A stretch of DNA of 64,000 nucleotides, from NCBI GenBank assembly GCA_964019335.1, contig OZ025703.1, positions 1-64,000 of the forward strand, written 5' to 3'. The position numbers and the translations under genes were made by a program. Within the stretch, counting starts at the first letter, position 1; each line of letters starts with the position of its first letter. Shown here piece after piece: positions 51,801 through 61,093 of this stretch. This stretch comes from Diplonema japonicum. Taxonomy: Eukaryota > Euglenozoa > Diplonemea > Diplonemida > Diplonemidae. The notes below the pieces were generated by a model, which did no database searches, was not told the DNA's origin, and saw nothing but the letters and a program-made list of their open reading frames with translations.

Positions 51801-54612
51801 TACTTTGATGAGGATCAAGCAAAACGGAAGAAACAGAAAGAGATCTACAACCAGACAGAGCACGAGGGTGACGACCAGGATGAAGAGCTGGAGAACTGGG
51901 AACCTGAAGACGAAGATGCATGTGCAGAGCGGGTTCTGGCTAGTAATGTGAAGTATGCATTGTGAAAACCAAGCCACACACTCAGGCTGCTGAAGCACCT
52001 TATACGCTGTGAGCCCTTTGCTTCTTCCGGCTACGTTCTCCACAACGTTCCCACCAAGGTATACAGCACAAAAGATGTATAACACAACGCGCACACACAC
52101 ACACACACAGGAGGAACATTTGGATGTCATGAACACGGCCGACGTCATTCCTGAAGTACTTGTGCATGCAACCCTGTCCAAGGAGACGTACCTCAGGAGG
52201 AGGCTTCCTGGCGTAGTGGAAGAGCGCAGCGCCATCGTTCAAGAAAAAACGTTGCTGGCGAAACAGAAACAAAAAGAAAAGGCGTTGAAGAACAAGGAAA
52301 AGGCGCTTGAAAGATGGCGGCGCAGGAACATCGGAGGCGACGAGGAAGACGAAGCGGAGGAGGAAGAGGAGGAAACCGTGGCGCCTGTGAGCCGCGAAGA
52401 GGTGTCGGAGGAGCTTGGTACCGCCTTTGATGAGGAACTGAGCGCCATCGAAGTAGTTATCACAAAGCAAATTGAGAACAGAGTTACTGTCACGAAGGTG
52501 GATGCAGAGGCCACCGTCAGCGTGTTTATTTCCACCCTCATGCTGAGGCTCAAGAATCATTTGGCATACAGAGCTTCTCTGTTTTGCTGTCCGTACCTCA
52601 CAACTAAAGAAGATGCTGCCCTGATGCTGCAACACGGCAAGGTCATGCCGTCGCCTTTCGGCAAATGCGACCCTGTTGAGCAGTACGATGCGCTCAATGA
52701 CGCCAAGACACTGTACCAGCTCAAAGCAGAGAAGCCCGTTAGCATAGAACCCAAGCCACAACCTGAAGAGAGCAACAAGGCCGAAAGTGGCGAGGAGGGC
52801 GAAGGAGAGGCCGAAGAAGCAAACGCAGACCCCGAGCCGACTGAGGAGGAACTCGAGGAGCTGCACAAGGCTGCGGCATTAAAACGGGCGAAAAAAGACT
52901 ATCCCAAACCCGTAGTCTCAGATGGAAAAATCTACTATTGCAACAGCGAAGAGACCCTCCTGCGTTTCTTGGAGCACCCCCTCAGATACGTGGAGCAGGA
53001 ACCACTGCTCTCTAGTTACATAAGTGCCGACCCTATGAAAGTGTTTCGGGAGCAGGTGCCTGTTGTTGTTTATGAGTTGCCTTTATTTATAGCGGTTGTG
53101 GACCAGCCCAAGAGTGACAGCAGGTCACTTGGGGAACATTTGGCGTACAACTTGAACGCGGTGCACATTTCAAAGAGGAAGCTGGTTAAAAGTATCCTGA
53201 CCACACACACTGTACTTGCGGAGGAGGCGATGGCAGCCATCAAGGCGCACAAGCCGATCGATGCATCGCTGATGACGAAGATGCTTCTAATGCGGTTGGG
53301 CATGGAAGATGTGACCAGCAGAGGCTGCGTGCTCGACGGCGTGTGCAACACCGCACAAATGGCAGAACTCATATACACGGAGCTTGCCGGAGTGTGCCCC
53401 CTGCACAACGTTTTGATCAAGCAACGAGAGGAACTACTTCATATCGCGAGATGTTTCACGAGGGAGAGCAACAATGTGACGTTCCTCGAGGCAGGCGGGA
53501 CCATGCTCACTGATGTGGTTACCTCCATGCGCGCGGTTGCTGCGGCAAAGGAAAACCGGCGGGCACTGGCAAGGAGGCGTTTTTACGGGCTTCCTGCAAA
53601 CCTGGTGAACACCGCACAGCCCATCGAGTCTATAATTGAGCGTTTGAGCAAGTACCAGACCTACTGCGCATGGGAATGGATCGAGAACAAATGCCTGGTG
53701 AACTGCAGGGAGATCCAACATTGCGCCGAGTACGGCGACGTGACGTACTGCTTTTCATCAGAGAAGTACATGACAGACTTCCTGCTGAACCCCTCGAAGT
53801 ACGAAGACTTTGACAACCAGTACACTCTCCCCTCAAGCGTCCCACAGTACATGGATTTCGATGAAAATAATTCAAGTACATCTCAAACACCTACCGACGA
53901 GGAGAACAAGCCTAGCGAGATAGTCTGGCAGTTCGAGGGCTTCTGTCCGGTTACTCTTTACACAACAAGGAATACTATAGGGCTGAAAGGAGTGAAGCAA
54001 CCGAAAGCTGTTGAAGGGCTGAAAACGTGGGCTGTGGGGTACAAGAACAAGGCGTACAAAATGGCGTCTGAAGAACTGCGAGAGATGTTCATGAAGCAGC
54101 CCTGGCTGTACATTGACGGGGCAGTGATGCCCAGTAGGGTACCCGTGCAGAAGGAATTACTCGGCAATGTTGATAAAGTCTCCATGCAGACCTACGTCAA
54201 CCAGACGCTGTACGAGGCTGTCGCGAAGGCCATGCTGGCTGTGGGCGACACACGGCCAGGGTTCCCCGGCTCCTCCGTGCGGTCCAGTGCACTGCGCTAC
54301 ATAGCAACGCACCTCAAGGCACACAACCCGAAGAACACACCTCTGAAGTATGGCACAAAGCAAAATCCCACCCACTACAGAGCTCAATTGTACACAAAGA
54401 ACCTTGAAGAATACACCGAAGCGTGCTCCCTGGCAGACTTCTTCCTTTCTAATGAAAGTGCCCAAGTATCCGAAGAGACACGGAACAAAAAGGTATATAC
54501 AGTGTTTCATTACGGACTAAAATGTGCACAGGTCACCATGTGGGATGCGATCCAGAAGAAAGAGCTCTGCCCCGATAGATACGAGCAGTTCAACATCGGC
54601 GATCTGCCGTGA
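48840..54612 (+). CDS. AK9: AK9-type multidomain adenylate kinase
   Basis: Exons 48840-51952, 51986-52058, 52111-54492 and 54532-54612 join to 1882 residues, close to the size of vertebrate AK9. The short exon 2 (KLLKHLIRCEP ... GYVLHNVPTK) supplies the adenylate kinase segment that ties the two long frames together. At least three NMP-kinase modules: the first has a usable P-loop (GDPCVGKTK, residues 183-191), later ones have degenerate loops (GTECSYQEE; DQPKSDSRS) but keep lid-side motifs (IDASLMTKMLLMRL, GCVLDGVCNTAQMAEL). Between them are CPV-containing modules resembling YHS domains (near 50330-50490, 51440-51600, 52920-53000, 53655-53810, 53930-54115) and Glu/Lys-rich linkers. The last 39-nt intron is in frame. 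AK9 is linked to cilia in animals. Confidence 0.88.
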
Positions 54613-54738
54613 GATGCAATGTGAAGGACCCTTTATGTTAAGTACCCCAAGAACCCCGAGTTAAAAAAAAAAAAGACTACTTATTCTTTAAATGTAGATA
54701 CAGATAAAAACCCTTAACACCTACAGGCACATGCGCAC

Positions 54739-56145
54739 ATGATGCACGTGCCACCGAGTAGGAGCATGGAACCGGTGCCTCCTGGCACCGCGGTGTGGGA
54801 CCCCCCTGTGGGTTACATCAACCAAGCGAGAGAAGCAGCGGTAGCCACGCAGAGAGCTGCGGCCGCAGCGGCAAGGATGGACCTTGAAAGGGAGATCGTG
54901 GCGAGGAGAGAGAACGAGCTGCGGGACATGTACAGCCACGCACCATCCCTAGACCCCACGCAGATGTCGATTGAGCGACGGGGCATGGAGATCAACGCGT
55001 TGGACAGGATGCTTTCTTCGAAGGTTGAAGATCGCAGGCATGAGCAGGAGAAGATGACCAATCGCATAGCAGAGCTGGAAGGGAACATGTCCAGTCTCAT
55101 ATCGAGAGCCAAGAATGTCATCAGCAACATAGCACCTCAGCCGCACAGTTCCTTCATCGAGCCCGTGGGGGTCCTCTCTCTCCCCCCACACCCTATACCT
55201 TACCACAAGGTTCCAACCACCACTACCACTACCACGATGCCCCCACCAGCCGTGGTCCCTTCTAGCCCGCCCCCTGCTATGCTGCAACCGCAGCCGCAGC
55301 AGCCTCAGCACCACACCCCTGTGCCAATGTACCAAGCCCCCCCGCGGCCACTGTCTCCAGAGCCTTACTTTTCGGAGAGTGCTCTTCAAAAAATGCAAAA
55401 ACACTTCAACCAAGTGCCCGAATCAAAACCCGCTGTCGAGGTTGCAACACCCTCGAAAGATAGCAAAGGCATGTCGCCGCATAGAAGTGTGCGGTGGAGG
55501 ATGGACCCCCACCACCCGCCATCTCCCTCTGCAGGTGTGAGGGTGCCGTCTCACTCGCATGTCTCTCACGTGCCCCACGTGTTCCAACCAGCACCCCAAG
55601 CCTCGACCCCAATGCCGCTACCGCCTCAAGTGATCCTCGAGCCCCCTTCTTTGCCGCCGCAGTCGGAACTGCAACCACGGCCTAGTCAGGCACCTCCACC
55701 ACAAAGCCAGCACTCACTACCTGTCAGTACTCAACCTGAACTATCGAGTCCTCTTCCAGGGCTGCGGGCTGCGGTGGCGTCGCTGACAGCACGTGCCACG
55801 TCACCTCAAACTACTACCAACAACGTAACGCTAGCAGCAGGGCCGTCTGCGTTGTCCTCCGTGGCACTGCTTGCAGCCAGCAGGCTGGGTGTGGGCACTG
55901 ATGGGACAAGTCCGCGGTCGGCTGTGCGCGCATGGGGTGAGGTGCCCCCTGTGCGGGACCTGCAGAACCCCGCGTCAAGGCAAGGCAACGCCTTCTCGCA
56001 GGCATATGCTACTGGTGCACCGCCAACACACCACAGTGACGGCCGATCCCGGCGAACACCCTCGCCGCCTGTCTCTCTCTCTCCTCCGTACCCTGACCCT
56101 GAGCCGCACAGTCGGTACGACAACCTCGCCCCGAGGTTCCATTAA
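54739..56145 (+). CDS. Unrecognised proline-rich protein with short coiled coil
   Basis: 468 residues from ATGATG, 12 nt after CTACAG; a four-codon-long upstream ATG frame lies between. The N-terminal 130 residues are helical (Ala/Arg/Glu-rich, with a coiled coil about 83-125, EDRRHEQEKMTNRIAELEGN). The rest is disordered, rich in Pro, Ser, Gln and Thr with PPP and TTTTTTT runs. I recognise no domain. Composition suggests a scaffold. Confidence 0.65.
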   Translation: MMHVPPSRSMEPVPPGTAVWDPPVGYINQAREAAVATQRAAAAAARMDLEREIVARRENELRDMYSHAPSLDPTQMSIERRGMEINALDRMLSSKVEDRRHEQEKMTNRIAELEGNMSSLISRAKNVISNIAPQPHSSFIEPVGVLSLPPHPIPYHKVPTTTTTTTMPPPAVVPSSPPPAMLQPQPQQPQHHTPVPMYQAPPRPLSPEPYFSESALQKMQKHFNQVPESKPAVEVATPSKDSKGMSPHRSVRWRMDPHHPPSPSAGVRVPSHSHVSHVPHVFQPAPQASTPMPLPPQVILEPPSLPPQSELQPRPSQAPPPQSQHSLPVSTQPELSSPLPGLRAAVASLTARATSPQTTTNNVTLAAGPSALSSVALLAASRLGVGTDGTSPRSAVRAWGEVPPVRDLQNPASRQGNAFSQAYATGAPPTHHSDGRSRRTPSPPVSLSPPYPDPEPHSRYDNLAPRFH

Positions 56146-56292
56146 GCGAGAAACATTATGTGTAAAGTTAGATAGTGTTGCCTCCCTGAACTTAGACCGT
56201 TTCTTTTTTTTAAATCCCTGTTTATGTTGTATTACTTTTCCTCCTCTTTTCCCCTTCTGCGGCAACTCTTTCCCCCTTGCAGCCACACGAGG

Positions 56293-56844
56293 ATGCTGGC
56301 GAGATGTCGTGCACTGAGGCGTGCCTTTGACGAGAATACGTGGCGGCGGAAATGGGGGGGTGCTGACCCGTGGGACACACTGGGTGTGGCAAGGGACGAT
56401 GACTGGGGTGTGGTGAAGAAGAAGTACCGTGAACTGGCGAAGAAGCACCACCCTGATGGGGGCGGCAATGTTGAGAAGTTCAAGGAGATTAGGAATGCAT
56501 ACTCAGCATTGGAAGAACGGAGGAAGATTGTGGAGATGCAGACAGGCGACACCACGGCACCCCCAGAGGAGGACGACCCGTGGAAATACGAGCACGATCC
56601 CCGCCTCCAAGAGGCTTACATTCGACAGCGGCAGATGAAGCGCGAGCTAGACGAGGCCCTCCAGGAGCGCCTGTCGATGAGTTACACTGCCCGTCTCCGC
56701 AACATGGTGTTCTACCTTGCAGTCGTCACTGGGGGGTACTTCTTCATCGAACCTCTGTGGAGCAGGAAGTGGAGCGCGAAGTACAAAAACGAGCAACGAT
56801 TGTTGCAGAAGAATACTGAGAAGAACCAATTCAGTGGAGAGTAG
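56293..56844 (+). CDS. Membrane-anchored J-domain (DnaJ-like) protein
   Basis: 183 residues, ATG 10 nt after a polypyrimidine tract and GCAG. A basic N-terminus (MLARCRALRRAF) may target mitochondria. The J domain (residues about 27-85, PWDTLGVARDDDWGVVKKKYRELAKKHHPDGGG) contains the HPD triad that stimulates Hsp70. A single membrane segment follows at about residues 142-160 (MVFYLAVVTGGYFFIEPLW), then a charged tail. Co-chaperones of this shape act at the mitochondrial or ER membrane; location is inference. Confidence 0.8.
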   Translation: MLARCRALRRAFDENTWRRKWGGADPWDTLGVARDDDWGVVKKKYRELAKKHHPDGGGNVEKFKEIRNAYSALEERRKIVEMQTGDTTAPPEEDDPWKYEHDPRLQEAYIRQRQMKRELDEALQERLSMSYTARLRNMVFYLAVVTGGYFFIEPLWSRKWSAKYKNEQRLLQKNTEKNQFSGE

Positions 56845-56917
56845 AAGAGGCAAATAGTTATTTAGTTATACTCACAGCTCCCCACCTCACACAGGTTGCA
56901 TACACATACACACACAG

Positions 56918-58135
56918 ATGTATCCTACCTTTTCGAACCACAAGCCCGCCCCCGCTGTGGGCACCGACAGGTACATCTGCGACAGGTTCGACCCTGCGAC
57001 CTTCGGTCCCGTGTGCGCCTTCAACGAGTGGGACCCTTTGGAGGAGGTCATCGTGGGTGTTGGCGACAACTCCTGCGAGCCTGACTGCTCCATCGACCCC
57101 GTGTGGAGGTACCTCTTCCACAGTGAGGACAAAACTCTGGCGAGGAGGGGGCCCTACCCCAAGGACCTCATCGAGCAGGGCTGCAGAGAGCTCGACAACC
57201 TTACAAGGGTGCTGCAGAACGAGGGCGTCTGCGTGAGGAGGCCTACACCTGCTGCCTTCCACGAGCCCTTCAGCGCACCCGGTGCCTTTAAGTCGCCCTG
57301 CGGGTTCAACGCTACCTGCCCCCGTGACTTCCTCATGACCCTCGGGAACAACCTGATCGAGGCGCCTATGGGGCTCAGGACAAGGTTCTACGAGTACCAG
57401 TGCTACCGCCCGCTCATTCAAGACTATTTCAAGATGGGTGCGAACTGGGTGGCGGCGCCGAAGGGTGTCATGAAGGACGCGCTGTACGACGAGTCGTACC
57501 CTGTCGACGAGAACAGCCCAGAGAGGCAGGAGATGCTGCAGAAGCACAAGTACGTGACGACGGAGGAGGAACCCATCTGGGACGCCGCCGACTGGATGAG
57601 GATGGGGAAGGACATCTTCGCCCAGAGGTCCTTCGTCAGCAACGAGTTCGGGATCGAGTGGTTCAGGCGGCAGTTCGCACCCATGGGGTACAGGGTACAC
57701 ACCATGCACTCGGAGGACTTGGTGCCAAAGCACATTGACTGCACGCTTCTGCCGCTGCGTCCCGGTCTGGCCCTGGAGAACCCTACCAGGAAGTTCGAGG
57801 AGAGGGACCTGTTCTTGAAGAACGGCTGGAGGCTGCTGTCCAGTGTGAAGCCCTCACCGAAGCCAGACAAGTGGATGAAGACTGTCATCAGGCCCACCAG
57901 CAGCTGGATCGGCATCAACATCTTCAGCATTGACGAGCAGCGTGTTGTGGCCTCCGACACAGAGGAAGCTGTCATCAAGCAGCTGGAGTCTGTGGGGGTG
58001 AAGGTTATCCCCGTTCCCTTCCAAGCGATGTTTTACCTGGGTGGTGCCTTCCACTGTGCCACCACTGATGTCAGGAGAAGGGGTGATCGACTCTCGTACT
58101 TCCCTCAGTTGGACGAACAAGAGGTATGTGAAGGG

Positions 58136-58182
<47 letters not shown>

Positions 58183-58237
58183 TGCGCAAGACGAAGTTAA
58201 AAAATACACTGATTTCGTTGGTCATGTTCCGTTGTAA
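56918..58237 (+). CDS. GATM: Glycine (arginine:glycine) amidinotransferase
   Basis: Transfers the amidino group from arginine to glycine, giving guanidinoacetate, the creatine precursor, and ornithine. Exons 56918-58123 and 58181-58237 give 420 residues. Family marks: FNEWDPLEEVIVG, PRDFLMTLGNNLIEAPM, FEYQCYR-type YEYQCYRPLI, WDAADWMRMGKDIFAQRS (catalytic Asp), PKHIDCT (His) and GGAFHCATTDVRRRG with nucleophile Cys380. The 57-nt intron is a GTATGTG donor followed by about 40 A and AG; if retained it adds poly-Lys in frame without a stop. An AG directly precedes the ATG. Confidence 0.93.
58124..58180 (+). other. Intron made almost wholly of poly-A
   Basis: GTATGTGAAGGG, then an unbroken A run, then G. 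The length is divisible by three. Splicing here restores QLDEQE-AAQDEV; reading through inserts VCEGK followed by 14 further Lys. It lacks any pyrimidine tract at the 3' end. Confidence 0.7.
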
Positions 58238-59725
58238 GAGTGCTATTTATTAGCGTATTAAAAAAATAAAATAAAAAAATTTAAAAAAAATAAGAAGAAG
58301 TTAAGTAAAATTTAGAGACACGAACGAAAGTAATGTCCTTTCTGCGTTTTTTTTTTAACCGGGTGGGGTTTCTTTTTTTTTAAACTTCCCCCCCCTTTTT
58401 TTATATATTACACAGTACTTTTCTTTGTACAAAATTAAAAAAAAACAAAAAGAGTGAAAGAGGCTTTTTTAAAAAAGAGAAAAAAAAATAATGTTGCATA
58501 TGTGAGCTGTTAAGGCACAAAGGAGAACAAGAACAAAAAAAAGAAAAGAAAAAAAAAGTGTGCGCTATTTAATTACCCTACTTTTTTATGAATATTTTTG
58601 TTTTTCTTTACAAAAAGCGATCTTTTTTTTGCAATAAAAGAAGAAAAAGTGTCCATTATATATATTTTTTCTTTTATACCTACACACGTACATTTCTTTC
58701 CCCTCCCCCTGTTCCTTTTTTTTTGTTTTTGTTTTTTTAAATCCCTTCCTTCTGATTCTCCCTTTTCTCACCTCCCTCCCCCTTTTTAAGGCGTCCTGCC
58801 ACTTTTTTTTTAACACGTACTGCTCAATTTCCTGAAATGTACAAAAAACCGACTATTTCTTTTTAGGCGATCCTGTCACATACTGCAGGTTACCTTCAAA
58901 GACATCTTTTTTAACCTTTCTTTCTCGACCGAGAGTTGATTTTTTTTCATTTATTCTTCTTTTTTTTTTCTCCCTCTTCTTCTTTCTTTTTGAAATTAAA
59001 AGAGAGAAACAAAAAGAAGAAGAAAAAAAAAAATCACTTTACTAAAGGAAGCCCAGCGGCAGGCTGTACAGGGCAAGAACAACAATTACCTTCATTCTGT
59101 CATTTTTCACAAGTTGCCACTTTTTTTTTTGTAAAGAACCTTTTGAGTATTTAAAAAAAAAAAAAAAACCCAAACGAACGGAAGACAGAAAACTTCAAAC
59201 GGCCCAAAAGGAAAAAAAAAAAGATTTTTTTCTTCTCTTAACTCCCCCCCCCATTTTTTTTCATTATGTTTATTCCATTTTCAATAACACAAAATAAAAA
59301 AAAGAAAGAAAAAAAAACCCCCAAAAAAGTGAGAACTACATGTTTTGAACTGGCCTACCAGGTTCTAACCGGTGGCTGGGGGGGAGGGGGGCCCTTCTGG
59401 TTCCTGCCCTAGTTTAAGCAGGACTACTACCACCCTCTTTTTTTTTCTTCTTACACACACTGAATTAAAAAAAAAAAAAAAAAAAAAAAAGCCACATATG
59501 ACAATAAGTACAGAGCTCTATATGTCCCCGTTTTGCACGGAAAAAAAAAAAACATTTATTTCACCGCTCCCCCCATATTTTTTTTTTCTTCGCTACCCTT
59601 ACCGATCCCCTCCCTTTTTTTAAATATAAAAAAAAAAAACCATTGCATTACACAAAACGTTCAAACCTTGCTTTAATTTCCTTTACACAAAAGAAAAGGA
59701 GGGGGGGAAGGGGAGGGTGGGGCCT
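58238..59725. other. A/T-homopolymer intergenic DNA
   Basis: No convincing gene; dozens of A and T runs. At 58862-58910 a degenerate copy of the 3' part of the 153-bp repeat is visible (CGATCCTGTCACATACTGCAGGTTACCTTCAAAGACATC), and AAGGCGTCCTGCCAC at about 58788-58802 is a shorter piece of it. Confidence 0.6.
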
Positions 59726-60070
59726 ATGCCGCTTGCAGTCTACCAAGGGAGTGGCTGTATGATGTCGCGTAAAAGGGGTTACGATGAGGAGGAGGAGGGG
59801 GAGGATGCAAGCAAGCGACGGCGGTGCGAACAGACCTATCAGAAGCCGAAAGTAGAGTGTGAACCATGCCCCCTCCCATACTCCCAGTTGGCACAGGCGA
59901 ACCCTCACCTCTCCCAGGCAGTTATAGTCCACCCTTTGTTCCCTGTCTGTGATCGCACGGATGACTGCAGCAAGCAACAGCTTCTCCAAGCACAATATCA
60001 ACTTCACCAACAGCACCTCTTGTGCCAAGGAAGTACTCTGGAAGAAGGCTCGGTGATGGACCTTGATTGA
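59726..60070 (+). CDS. Doubtful small protein
   Basis: 114 codons from ATGCCGCTTGCAG (later starts at 59759 or 59762 possible). It contains an acidic run, a basic SKRRRC patch that could be a nuclear signal, and Gln/Leu/His-rich helices. Unlike its surroundings it is free of homopolymers and has mixed codon use, which argues for a real gene, but I do not recognise it and see no clear acceptor before the start. Confidence 0.4.
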   Translation: MPLAVYQGSGCMMSRKRGYDEEEEGEDASKRRRCEQTYQKPKVECEPCPLPYSQLAQANPHLSQAVIVHPLFPVCDRTDDCSKQQLLQAQYQLHQQHLLCQGSTLEEGSVMDLD

Positions 60071-60076
60071 TCATTC

Positions 60077-60118
<42 letters not shown>

Positions 60119-61093
60119 TCACTGTGTACAGATTTTTCTTTTTTTTTATTGTTTTTGTTTGTCTTCCCCCCTCCTTCTTCCTAGCCTGTTTTTTTCCCCC
60201 CCCTTTTCTTTTCCCCTTCCACCACCCTCATCGTGAAGGCGAAGGTGTGCACAGAAAGAAGAAGAGGAAGAAGAAGAAGTTAAAAAAAAATACGTAACCA
60301 GGAACAGAGTAGAAAAAAAGGGGGGAGGTAGATTTTAGGATCAGGGCTATTGGGGGGGGGGGGGGTGAAAGATGAGAAGAAAGGATTAAAAAAAGGTTTT
60401 TAAAGCCTTTCGGGACCCTACCCCTCCCGATCTTTAGTTTCTTTTTGTTTTTTGAAACTGTACAACTATTGTGTCCTTACCAACTCGGTTGAGGGTTTTA
60501 TACCTAAGGTACCGAGGAGGGTGAACGAGGGGCCGAAGGCCACACCACAGCAGAAAGGTTCGATCAAGAGATAGATTGAGACTCTTCAGGCGTCCTGCCA
60601 CATACCGCAGGTACCCTTAAATGTCTCTTTTTTTTTCTTTTTTTTTTTCTCTTTGTTCTCCCTTCGTTCTTTATTGGTTTTTTGTGTTTTTTTTTCTTTT
60701 TTTGTTTTAAACTTGTCACTCTCCTCACCTTCATCTTCCGTCTTCTCGGCTTTTCGATCACAGGCCGTCCACAGTATCTCAATAACCTTTACAAAATAAT
60801 AGTTTTAAAAAAAGGGAAATAAATCGAAGCGTTTTTTTTCCTATTTTTATCACTATATAGTTGAGTCAGCAGCATTCTCTTCTTCTTCTTCCTCTTTTCT
60901 CTTCCTGTTGTGTTCTTCTTTTTTTTAACAACAAACAAGGCAGTGAGTATTCTTTATTCTTATCTTCTTCTTTTCCCTTCAGACGATGATCACCACCACC
61001 ACCCAGGTTTTTGTATTAACGCAAAAAAAAAAAGAAAAAAAGAAGAAAAAAAAAGAATAAATAAATAAAGAGGGAAGGATCTCCCTTTTCACG
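60071..61093. other. T-rich intergenic DNA holding a 153-bp repeat copy
   Basis: Long T run at 60079-60117, a G run at 60351-60365, then the full repeat 60479-60631. 60632-61093 is pyrimidine-rich with (TTC)n around 60880-60900 and acceptor-like CCCTTCAG at 60974-60981, possibly serving the next gene. Confidence 0.6.
60479..60631 (+). repeat. 153-bp dispersed repeat, full copy
   Basis: Practically identical to 13775-13927, including GGTTCGATC and the CCTGC/GCAGG hairpin, and again followed by T runs interrupted by C. Being the same across 47 kb, it is either young or selected. Confidence 0.8.

Noticed and set aside
52000-52866. 288-codon minus-strand frame
   Set aside because: Shadow of AK9 exon 3; hydrophobic Leu/Phe-rich translation of Lys/Glu codons.
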